Below, piece after piece: positions 1 to 7,600 of a DNA stretch of 10,225 nt. The stretch covers positions 1 to 10,225 of the forward strand of contig QHOM01000059.1 of the NCBI GenBank assembly GCA_003218785.1, in the 5' to 3' direction. This DNA comes from Verrucomicrobiota bacterium. Its GTDB lineage: Bacteria; Verrucomicrobiota; Verrucomicrobiia; Chthoniobacterales; UBA10450. The notes beneath the pieces are model-generated. The model was not told the DNA's origin. It saw nothing but the letters and a program-made list of their open reading frames with translations, and did no database searches. Both the position numbers and the translations under genes were made by a program. Within the stretch, counting starts at the first letter, position 1. The number at the start of each line of letters is the position of its first letter.

Positions 1-14
1 CCTTGACAAAGCTT

Positions 15-97
15 TCATAGATGAGCCGCAGGCGAAGAATCTCTCCTGTGCAACTCCTTGTTTAATGAGATGCTTCACTTTGTTCAGCATGACAAAT
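15..97. repeat. imperfect palindromic intergenic repeat
   Basis: An inverted repeat is visible. Bases 31-43 (GGCGAAGAATCTC) pair with 67-79 (GAGATGCTTCACT) at 10 of 13 positions, around a 23-base loop. Read on the minus strand, the element begins GTCATGCTGAACAAAG and continues into AGCATCTC. That resembles a dispersed bacterial repeat family I know as 'GTCATTCTGAGCGAAGCGAAGAATCTC', common between genes in several environmental phyla; the family match is from memory, not a search. It lies about 45 bases past the stop of the minus-strand hydrolase, so its transcript could fold at the 3' end of that mRNA. No T-tract follows, so I do not call it a rho-independent terminator. Element borders are approximate. 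No coding gene is seen in 1-141. Confidence 0.5.
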
Positions 98-141
98 GCG
101 GCGTTTTCACGATTAGACACAGATTCGAAATCGAGGAAGGA

Positions 142-1002
142 TTATAGCCCCATTTGCCTGAAGATCGCCTGGGTAAGCGGACTTGTCGCGTCCGCCAGAT
201 GATCAGACATTGTGTAATGGTTTGCGCCGGGGACTTCGAGATACTCGCAAACAGCACCGTGATCCCTACAAAATTGAAAGTAATCTTTCGACATCTGCTT
301 CCAGCCCTCCGGTTCGGCGCCACCAACGGTTACCAGTAAAGGGCAGACGGCAAGCGGTGGGTGAAGAAACGGGTTATTTTCGCGCGCGATCTCCGGCGTC
401 ATGCGAATCTGCTCGTTTGCGCTCACGTGGATCACCATATCGAGGTCGTAAACACCGGAGCTGGCCACGGCGCCCTTGATGATATTTCCCGGCAAGCCTT
501 CTTTTTCCCAATCATGAGCGAGGGCCATCGCCGTTAGATGTCCGCCCGCGGAGTGGCCGGAGACGTAGAGCTTCGACGGATCTCCACCATAGCGCGCGAT
601 GTTGCGATACACCCAGGCCATAGCGGCGCGCGTTTGCCGAACGATGTCCGTGACCGTGACATTAGGACAGAGATCATATTCCAAAAGCGCAACGCTCGCC
701 CCGTGCTGGGTGAATGCTGGTACGAAATTACAGTTATCGTCTTTGCTACCGCTGCGCCAGTAACCGCCGTGGATATAAACAAGAATCGGACTTGCCGGTT
801 GACCGGCGGGATATATGTCCAGCACCTCTCTGGGCGAGCGACCGTAAGGCACATTGAGCCAAGATTTATGCGTCGCTCTGACTTTTCGGCTTTCTTCGGA
901 TCGCTTCTTGGCTAATTGCGGGAACTCCGGCACCGACACCCGCGGGTTATATTGATATTCGATCTCGTCTCTGTGGAAATTTTTGTAACCCAAATCGCTC
1001 AT
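142..1002 (-). CDS. alpha/beta hydrolase, kynurenine formamidase/carboxylesterase-like
   Basis: A 286-residue protein with the alpha/beta hydrolase fold of the BD-FAE/arylformamidase-like group. These enzymes hydrolyse small ester or amide bonds and are usually cytoplasmic. The oxyanion-hole motif HGGYWR lies at residues 78-83. The nucleophile elbow GHSAGG is at 149-154, with Ser151 as catalytic Ser. The C-terminal PGANHYTM gives His262 as catalytic base. The acid is probably Glu230 or Glu232 in GGAEPEG, where the usual Asp is absent. Length is normal for the family and no signal peptide is seen. The ATG at 1002 is preceded by AAGG seven bases upstream. It is divergent from the cyclase/NRPS unit, so a tailoring or release role is possible but unproven. 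N-formylkynurenine is one possible substrate; a generic esterase is equally possible. Fold is secure, substrate unknown. Confidence 0.9.
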   Translation of the reverse strand: MSDLGYKNFHRDEIEYQYNPRVSVPEFPQLAKKRSEESRKVRATHKSWLNVPYGRSPREVLDIYPAGQPASPILVYIHGGYWRSGSKDDNCNFVPAFTQHGASVALLEYDLCPNVTVTDIVRQTRAAMAWVYRNIARYGGDPSKLYVSGHSAGGHLTAMALAHDWEKEGLPGNIIKGAVASSGVYDLDMVIHVSANEQIRMTPEIARENNPFLHPPLAVCPLLVTVGGAEPEGWKQMSKDYFQFCRDHGAVCEYLEVPGANHYTMSDHLADATSPLTQAIFRQMGL

Positions 1003-1006
1003 ATTA

Positions 1007-1017
1007 TGACCTTGTCA
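1007..1017. promoter_or_regulatory. TGAC-N3-GTCA inverted repeat over the hydrolase ribosome binding site
   Basis: TGACCTTGTCA is a perfect inverted repeat of TGAC/GTCA around three bases. It contains the minus-strand Shine-Dalgarno AAGG (CCTT at 1010-1013), seven bases before the hydrolase ATG. It could be a protein-binding site or simply chance. Two other TGAC/GTCA-type inverted repeats lie in the same intergenic region, which raises interest slightly. Confidence 0.3.
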
Positions 1018-1038
1018 GTTTTTCTCAGAATCGGGCGT

Positions 1039-1052
1039 TGTCACTAGCGACA
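1039..1052. promoter_or_regulatory. candidate operator TGTCaCTAGcGACA
   Basis: A 14-base near-perfect palindrome with 12 of 14 positions symmetric. It lies 37-50 bases upstream of the hydrolase start, downstream of the candidate minus-strand promoter. That placement would suit a repressor site inside the leader. No regulator family can be assigned from the sequence. Confidence 0.35.
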
Positions 1053-1079
1053 CGCTACTGTTGGGGAACATTCGATGAC

Positions 1080-1107
1080 ACTATTTGAAAGGGTTGACGG
1101 ATGTCAA
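1080..1107 (-). promoter_or_regulatory. candidate sigma70-type promoter for the hydrolase
   Basis: On the minus strand, a perfect TTGACA (plus-strand 1102-1107) is followed after 16 bases by AATAGT (1080-1085), a 4 of 6 match to TATAAT. This would start transcription near 1073 and give a leader of about 70 bases before the hydrolase ATG. The -35 element is half of the palindrome at 1093-1108. Predicted from sequence only. Confidence 0.35.
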
Positions 1108-1108
1108 C
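1093..1108. promoter_or_regulatory. GTTGAC-N4-GTCAAC palindrome, candidate operator
   Basis: Perfect six-base arms, GTTGAC (1093-1098) and GTCAAC (1103-1108), around GGAT. The element holds a TTGAC hexamer core in each direction: TTGACG on plus and TTGACA on minus. It lies near the middle of the divergent intergenic region, so a protein bound here would overlap the -35 of the hydrolase promoter and could affect both genes. A small hairpin is an alternative reading. Confidence 0.4.
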
Positions 1109-1146
1109 GGCTCTTCGATAGCGATAAGCGAAATCCCGTCTTTTAC

Positions 1147-1175
1147 TTGCTTTTAATGCATTCCGGTAATATACA
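1147..1175 (+). promoter_or_regulatory. candidate sigma70-type promoter for the cyclase/NRPS unit
   Basis: TTGCTT (1147-1152), a 17-base spacer and TATACA (1170-1175) form the best plus-strand pair I see before the cyclase start. It predicts a transcript starting near 1182 and a leader of about 60 bases. The alternative pair TTGACG (1094-1099) with GATAGC (1117-1122) is weaker. Confidence 0.35.
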
Positions 1176-1241
1176 GTGGTCTGCTTACTCCTTCGCTGCG
1201 CGCTCGTAACTCCGTCTTAATGGAATTGGGTTGATCCCTTT

Positions 1242-4200
1242 ATGATTTGTCCGCAATGCCACTCTGAGAATCTTCCTGATTCGACCTTTTGCGACCAGTG
1301 CGGGGCCCGGCTCGAAACCGCTTGTTCTAATTGCGGCGAGCCAAATCGTCGAGAGGCCAGATTTTGCAAGAATTGTGGCCGACTGATTGATCGGACTCCA
1401 ACGACCGCGCCGAGTGCAGTTCCGGGAGCACCCTCGCCGGACACCTACGTTCCCAAGCATCTCGCCGAAAAAATATTAGCCTCGCGGCACGCCCTGGAAG
1501 GAGAACGAAAGCAGGTCACCGTTCTTTTTGCGGACATAAGAGGTTCGACAAAGTTGGTGGAAGGGCTCGATCCTGAGGAGGCGCAGAAAATAATCGATCC
1601 AGTTCTGAGCGTTATGATGGAAGCAGTCCATCGCTACGAAGGAACCGTGAACCAAGTTTTAGGAGACGGCATCATGGCGCTTTTCGGCGCGCCTTTGGCT
1701 CACGAGGATCATGCGCTACGCGCCTGCTATGCCGCCTTGGCAATGCAGGAGGAAATGCGGCGTTATCGTGAAAAGCTGGGTCAATCGGAAGAGCTTGGTT
1801 TGCAGATCGGGATTGGCTTAAACTCGGGCGAAGTCGTGGTTCGTTCTATAGACAACGATCTCAACATTGACTATTCCGCCCTTGGCCACACAACTCATCT
1901 GGCAGCTAGGATGCAAGAACTTGCAAATGGGGGAGCTATTCTGATGATGGCCTCCACTCTACGGGAGGTCGAAGGGTTCGTCGAAGTCAAATCTCTCGGG
2001 GCCTTACAGGTGAAAGGAGTTTCGAGACCGGTTGATGCGTACGAACTCGTGGGTGTTACCTCTGCCCGCACACGTCTCCACGCGGCGGTTTCTCGAGGAC
2101 TCACGCCCTTCGTAGGACGGAAGACCGAGATTGAAACCTTTCAGAAGCTCATAGAAAAGTCGGTCGTCGGACGCGGCCAGATATTTTCCATGGTTGGCGA
2201 GCCGGGCATGGGTAAATCACGCTTGGTCTATGAGTTTATGCATTCCCATGTGCCGCCGGATTGGCTCGTGCTTGAAGCGCGATCCGTCTCGTACGGCAAG
2301 GCAGCTCCCTATTTTCCGGTCATCGAACTGCTCCGCCGTTACTTCAAAATCTCGGAAGGGGAGGGGGCAGAGAGCATCAGAGAGAAGATAGCGGACCATG
2401 TATTGAAATTGGATGAAATGCTCAAGGATGCGATCCCCCCGATCCTTTCGCTGCTGGGCGCTCTGCCGGATCATAGAGAAGGAGCGAGCCAGAAATCGAA
2501 TGGCCAATGGCGAGACGTTGTCGAAACGATAAAGAGATTCAATGGTATGGAGCCCCAGCAGCGACGCCGTTACACTCTCGAAGGGCTCAAGCGGGTGATG
2601 GTCCGTGAAAGCCAAAAACAGCCGCTGTTACTGATTTTTGAAGACCTCCATTGGATCGACAACGAAACGCAGGCTTTCCTCGATAACTTGGTCGAAAGTC
2701 TGCCGATGGCTCGAATGCTCCTCCTTGTCAATTATCGACCCGGTTATAGTCATAGCTGGGCTGACAAAACCTATTACACTCAAATTCGTGTTGATCCGTT
2801 ACAGTCCGCAAGTGCGGAAGAGTTGTTGCACCATTTATTGGGAAACGACAGAGAGCTGGCACCCCTAAAGGAATTGTTGATCAAGCGAACGGATGGCAAT
2901 CCCTTCTTTGCTGAGGAAAGCGTGCGGTCTCTTGTGGAAACTGGATTTCTAACCGGAACGAAAGGAGCCTATCGACCAGGGCTGAAAATCGACAGCATTA
3001 GTATCCCGAGTCGAGTTCAGAATGTTGTGGCGGATCGTATAGATCGACTACACATCGAGAAAAAACATTTGCTACAGACCGCCGCCGTTATTGGTGCGAT
3101 CGTTCCCTTCCGTTTGCTTCGCGCTGTAGCGGGGCTGTCTGAGGACGAACTGTATGACCATCTGTCCGCGCTTCAGGCTGCTGAGTTTCTCTACGAGACC
3201 AATCTTTTTCCGGAGGTGGAATACTCCTTCAAGCATGCTCTTACCACTGAGGTGGCCTATGGCGCTCTTCTCCATGATCGACGGATTCTTCTGCACGCAC
3301 GCGTTGTGAAAGCGCTTGAGGAGATAACGGAGAATACTTCGCACGATCACTTGGACAAACTTGCCCACCATGCATACCACGGCGAGCTTTGGAACAAAGC
3401 TATTATTTATCTAAAGGAGGCTGGCGCTAAGGCTGTTTCTCGATCGTCCTTTCGGAATGCAGTGCTTTGCTTTGAGCAGGCGTTAGAAGCTCTACGGCAA
3501 CTCCCGGAGACTCGTGACACTCTCAGGCACGCCGTTGATTTGCGAATCGAGATACGCAACGCGCTATTTATCCTCGGGGACTTTGAGCAAGGGCTTAGAT
3601 ATCTGGAAGAAGCTCAAGCGGCTGCGGTCGCATTGAATGATCACGGTCGGGTAGGAAAGCTGCTCAACTTAATGACCGCCCACTGGCAAATCCAAGGGAA
3701 CTCGGAACAGGCAATCACTTGTGCCAACCAGGCTCTGAACCACACAAAGGCGCCGGAGCATCTCGATCTTCACATCGTAGCCCATTATTTCCTGGGCGTG
3801 GCTCACCATAACGTAGGTCAGTATGATCAGGCTATTGGCGTACTTGAGCGAGCACTCTCTTTAATAGGAGATCGGAAATATGAAATGTTTGGTATGCCGG
3901 TGATCGTTTCTGTTGTTTGCAGGGCCTGGTTGGTCCGTTGCCTCGCACAAATGGGGAAGTTTAGCGAAGCGGTTCCCGGTGGAGACGAGGCTATCCAAAC
4001 TGCCCTGGAGAGTAATCACCCCTATAGCATTGTTTATGCGTATTATGGTGTCGGGGTGCTCTTTCTTATCAAGGGCGACTTCGACAAAGCAATCGCTGTG
4101 CTCGAGCGAGGCTTAAAAGTATGTCAGGATGCAGAAATTCCTGTCCACCGCCCATTGATTGATTCTTGCTTAGGGTCTGCTTATGCCTCCATAGGACGAG

Positions 4201-4673
4201 TTGACGGAGCCCTCCGACTTTTGGATCGGGCGGTGGAGGATACTGCGTGGATGAGGAGAATGGGAGGCCAGGCTTTGCGAATGGCCTTGGTAAGCGAGGC
4301 ATATATGTTAGCGGGTCGGACGGACTCGGCGGAGGCGCTCGCTCGGCGTGGTTTGGAGCTATCCGGCAAGAGTAAGGATAAGGGTAGTCGGGCATGGTTG
4401 CTGCGGATTTTAGGAGATCTTACGGCTCGGCGTAGTCCTTTGAAAGCGGAGCAGGCTGAGGCCAACTACGCAGAGGCGCTGGGCTTGGCTCGAGAGCTGG
4501 GGATGCGTCCTTTGCAAGCACATTGTCAGCTGGGGCTTGGATATGTCCATGCTCAGGTGAAAGACGTTTCAAAAGCTCGCTCCGAACTTCGCGCAGCGGT
4601 TGAACTCTACCGAGCGATGTCGATGCCGTTCTGGGTGTCGAAGGCAGAAACGGCTTTGACCGAAGTCACATAA
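1242..4673 (+). CDS. zinc-ribbon/class III cyclase/STAND ATPase/TPR regulator
   Basis: A 1143-residue multidomain signalling protein. Residues 1-46 form a double zinc ribbon with Cys pairs 3/6, 17/20, 28/31 and 42/45. Residues about 88-270 are a class III nucleotide cyclase domain: FADIRGST supplies metal ligand Asp98 and GDGIMALFGAP supplies Asp142. The STAND/AAA-type ATPase follows, with Walker A GEPGMGKS at 319-326 and a Walker B-like LLLIFEDLHW at 462-471, then GNPFFAEE at 551-558. From about residue 715 the protein is helical and TPR-like, suited to binding partners. No membrane segment is seen, so it is probably cytoplasmic. Several cyclase substrate and transition-state positions differ from the consensus: Gln138 where Lys is usual and His219 where Asn is usual, with Arg223 kept. 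Cyclase activity is therefore uncertain. The ATG puts CxxC right at the N-terminus as in relatives, but its Shine-Dalgarno is weak. It is followed 24 bases later by the NRPS. Confidence 0.93.
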   Translation: MICPQCHSENLPDSTFCDQCGARLETACSNCGEPNRREARFCKNCGRLIDRTPTTAPSAVPGAPSPDTYVPKHLAEKILASRHALEGERKQVTVLFADIRGSTKLVEGLDPEEAQKIIDPVLSVMMEAVHRYEGTVNQVLGDGIMALFGAPLAHEDHALRACYAALAMQEEMRRYREKLGQSEELGLQIGIGLNSGEVVVRSIDNDLNIDYSALGHTTHLAARMQELANGGAILMMASTLREVEGFVEVKSLGALQVKGVSRPVDAYELVGVTSARTRLHAAVSRGLTPFVGRKTEIETFQKLIEKSVVGRGQIFSMVGEPGMGKSRLVYEFMHSHVPPDWLVLEARSVSYGKAAPYFPVIELLRRYFKISEGEGAESIREKIADHVLKLDEMLKDAIPPILSLLGALPDHREGASQKSNGQWRDVVETIKRFNGMEPQQRRRYTLEGLKRVMVRESQKQPLLLIFEDLHWIDNETQAFLDNLVESLPMARMLLLVNYRPGYSHSWADKTYYTQIRVDPLQSASAEELLHHLLGNDRELAPLKELLIKRTDGNPFFAEESVRSLVETGFLTGTKGAYRPGLKIDSISIPSRVQNVVADRIDRLHIEKKHLLQTAAVIGAIVPFRLLRAVAGLSEDELYDHLSALQAAEFLYETNLFPEVEYSFKHALTTEVAYGALLHDRRILLHARVVKALEEITENTSHDHLDKLAHHAYHGELWNKAIIYLKEAGAKAVSRSSFRNAVLCFEQALEALRQLPETRDTLRHAVDLRIEIRNALFILGDFEQGLRYLEEAQAAAVALNDHGRVGKLLNLMTAHWQIQGNSEQAITCANQALNHTKAPEHLDLHIVAHYFLGVAHHNVGQYDQAIGVLERALSLIGDRKYEMFGMPVIVSVVCRAWLVRCLAQMGKFSEAVPGGDEAIQTALESNHPYSIVYAYYGVGVLFLIKGDFDKAIAVLERGLKVCQDAEIPVHRPLIDSCLGSAYASIGRVDGALRLLDRAVEDTAWMRRMGGQALRMALVSEAYMLAGRTDSAEALARRGLELSGKSKDKGSRAWLLRILGDLTARRSPLKAEQAEANYAEALGLARELGMRPLQAHCQLGLGYVHAQVKDVSKARSELRAAVELYRAMSMPFWVSKAETALTEVT

Positions 4674-4684
4674 CAACTCCTACC

Positions 4685-4692
4685 GGGGAGGG
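4685..4692 (+). promoter_or_regulatory. strong ribosome binding site deciding the NRPS start
   Basis: GGGGAGGG lies five bases before GTG 4698 in the 24-base gap after the cyclase stop (TAA 4671-4673). It supports independent translation of the NRPS from a shared mRNA. An adjacent TTG at 4701 and an in-frame GTG at 4713 are alternative starts, but spacing favours 4698. No terminator fits in the gap. Confidence 0.75.
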
Positions 4693-4697
4693 TCACG

Positions 4698-7600
4698 GTG
4701 TTGTCGAGTCGTGTGGATCCTGGGAGTCGCTTCGTCGAGTTTAAGATTGAAGATACCGAGCAATCCGTCCCCGAACGCTTTGAACAACAGGTAGCCAAGC
4801 ATCCCGATCATCTTGCCGTCAAAACAAGACTCCATCAGCTCACCTACGCCGCTCTAAACAGGTCAGCCAATCTAGTAGCTCGGGCTATACGGCAGCAGTC
4901 CGCCAATGATGGTAATGTTGCCCTTTTGCTGGAGCATGATGCGCCTGCGATCGTCGCAATATTTGCCGCATTGAAGGCGGGGAAAATCTTTGTTCCCCTC
5001 GACCCGTCGCTTCCTCATTCTCGGACCAAGTACATTTTGAATGATTCGGGGGCGAGCCTCATTATCACAAACAGTCAAATTTTGGGCCTTGCCCAAAATT
5101 TGTTCGACGGTTCCCGCAGTTGCATTGACATGGATCACCTGGATACCTCTCTGGCCCCCGATAATTCAGGGATAGCATTATCCCCGGACAGCATCAGCTG
5201 CATTCTCTATACCTCGGGTTCAACCGGACAACCGAAGGGAGTGTTGCATACCCACCGTAACGAACTCCACAGCATCATGCATCACACCAACAATCTGCGT
5301 CTTAGCGCGGATGATCGATTTAGCCTTCTTGCTCCCTACGGTACAGGACAAGGGATTCAAGACATTTTCAGCGCGTTGCTGAACGGAGGAACGTTGTACC
5401 CCTGGAATATGAAATCAGAGGGGCTCAATGGCTTAGCTGAGTGGTTGGTTCACGAAAAGATTACGGTCTACCACTCGGCGGCAACTATTTTTCGTCATTT
5501 CGTCCGTAATTTGAGCGAGCGCGAGGAATTTCCGGATCTTCGCGTCATAAAGTTGGGAAGTGAACAGGTCTCTTGGAAGGACGTCGAATCCTATAAGAAG
5601 CATTTCTCAAGACATTGTATTCTTCTGAACGCGTTCTCCAGTTCGGAAACCAAGACCATTCGACAGTACCTCATTAACAAAGAAACGCAAATCTTTGGCA
5701 GGGTGCCTGTGGGTTATCCTGTGGAGGACATGGAAGTTCTAATTCTTGACGAGGCTGGTCATGAACTAGGACCCAACCACGTTGGCGAAATTGCTGTCCG
5801 AAGTCGGTACCTTTCGCCGGGCTATTGGCAAAAACCGGATTTCACCGCCGCTGCGTATCTACTTGATCCAAGGTGCCCAGATAACCGTATCTTTCGTACA
5901 GGGGAGTGGGGCCGGATGTCTTCGGATGGCTGTCTCGAACACCTGGGACGTAAAGATGCTCAGGTTAAAATCCAAGGCTATAGGGTCGAAACCAACGAAA
6001 TCGAGCTGGCCCTTCTGCAAAGTCCCGCGGTGGATGAAGCTTTTGTGATGTGTCGAGAGAGCACAAGAGGGGACAAATACCTAGCAGCCTACCTTGTTCT
6101 TAACCATCGGCCTTGTCCCACTGTAAGCGAGCTGCGAACTTTTCTTAGGGAGAGAATACCGGACTATATGGTGCCGTCCGCGTTTATCTTTTTAGAGTCT
6201 CTACCGCTTACGTCAAACGGTAAGATTGACCGCAGCGCCCTTCCGGAGCCTCGCATGGCACGTCCTGTACTTGACGTCCCGTTGGTCGCTCCGAAGGGTC
6301 CTATAGAAGAGGCGCTGGCAAATATGTGGGCCGAGAGCCTCGGCATCGATGAATTGGGAGTGCATGATAACCTTTTCGATCTCGGCGGGAATTCCTTGTT
6401 AGCGATGCAAATTATCGCTCGGGTAGAGAACTCATTCCGTGTAAAAGTGCCCTTGAACCGCTTCTTGGAATCATCGACGATCGCGAGTCTAAGTCGAACC
6501 ATTTCGACACCCCTTGGGTCGATAGAGAGCCCAAAGGCTTCGCCGATGGAGCCGGCCGCACGAAACGCGACTCTTCCTCTTTCATTTTCCCAGCAGCGAT
6601 TATGGTTTTTGGACCAATGGGAGCCTGGCAACGCGGTTTACAACATCTGCCGAGCTTACTATTTGAGGGGTCATTTGGATATGAGGGCGATGGAAGAGAG
6701 TCTCAACGGCGTCGTGCAACGCCATGAGGTTTTGCGGACAACATTTGCCGCTTCAGACGGCCAGCCCGCGCAGGTTATTGCACCTGTTTTAAGGTTGACT
6801 CTCGGGATAATAGATTTGCAAAAATCGCTTGAAGCTGAACGAGACGAACAGCGTTTACGCTTGGCAAACGAGGAGGCGCGACGACCTTTTGATTTAGCTC
6901 GAGGTCCTTTGCTGAGAGCTGCGTTAGTCAAATTAGCTGAAGAAGAGCACCTGTTTCTTCTTACGGCGCACCAAATCGTCTGTGACGGTTGGTCGATGCA
7001 AATTTTCCTTTGGGAATTTTGGACGTTGTACGAGGCTTTCTCCGGGAAGCGACTGCCCTCGCTTCCCGCCCTTGCTTTTCAGTACGCGGATTTCGCTGTG
7101 TGCCAGCGCCGGTGGCTGCAAGGAGACATGCTGGAGTCCGCGCTTTCCTACTGGAAGAAACAGCTTGGGGATAGTCCACCTGTTCTTAATCTTCCGACGG
7201 ACCATTCCAGGCCAGCGCTACAGAGCTTTTGCGGGGCAAGGCAGTCGGTGGTGTTAGCGGAGCCGTTGACGGAAGCGCTCAAGGAGCTCAGTCGACGGGA
7301 AGGCGTCACGCTTTTCATGACGTTGATGGCGGCGTTTAAGAACCTACTCTACCGCTATACGGGGCAAGAGGATGTGACTGTAGGGTTTCCCATTGCTAAC
7401 CGCGATTGGGCTGGGACTGCCGAGTTGATTGGGCTTTTCGTTAACACTTTGGTGCTGCGCACGGATCTTTCAGGGACGCCGACTTTTAAGGAGATTCTTA
7501 TCAGAGTACGGGATGTTTGCTTGGGGGCCTATGCTCACCAGGATCTTCCCTTTGAAAAGCTGGTAGAAGAGTTGCACTCTGAACGGGATCTAAACCGCAA

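Noticed and set aside
31..79. Rho-independent terminator for the hydrolase
   Set aside because: The stem has mismatches, the loop is 23 bases and no T-tract follows on the minus strand.
534..915. Open frames on both strands overlapping the hydrolase
   Set aside because: The hydrolase frame has a full catalytic motif set; the others show none.
2217..2615. Minus-strand open frame of 132 codons inside the cyclase gene
   Set aside because: It lies opposite a well-supported domain-rich gene and shows no recognisable motif.
4671..4697. Cyclase and NRPS in the same reading frame, split by one TAA, as a broken single fusion gene
   Set aside because: The gap holds a strong Shine-Dalgarno correctly spaced to GTG 4698, and both proteins look complete at the junction. 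Two separate genes are more likely.
6164..6631. Minus-strand open frame opposite the T1-C1 junction, similar to another at 9578-9883
   Set aside because: Both are antisense shadows of homologous carrier/condensation junctions; their likeness reflects the repeated NRPS domains.
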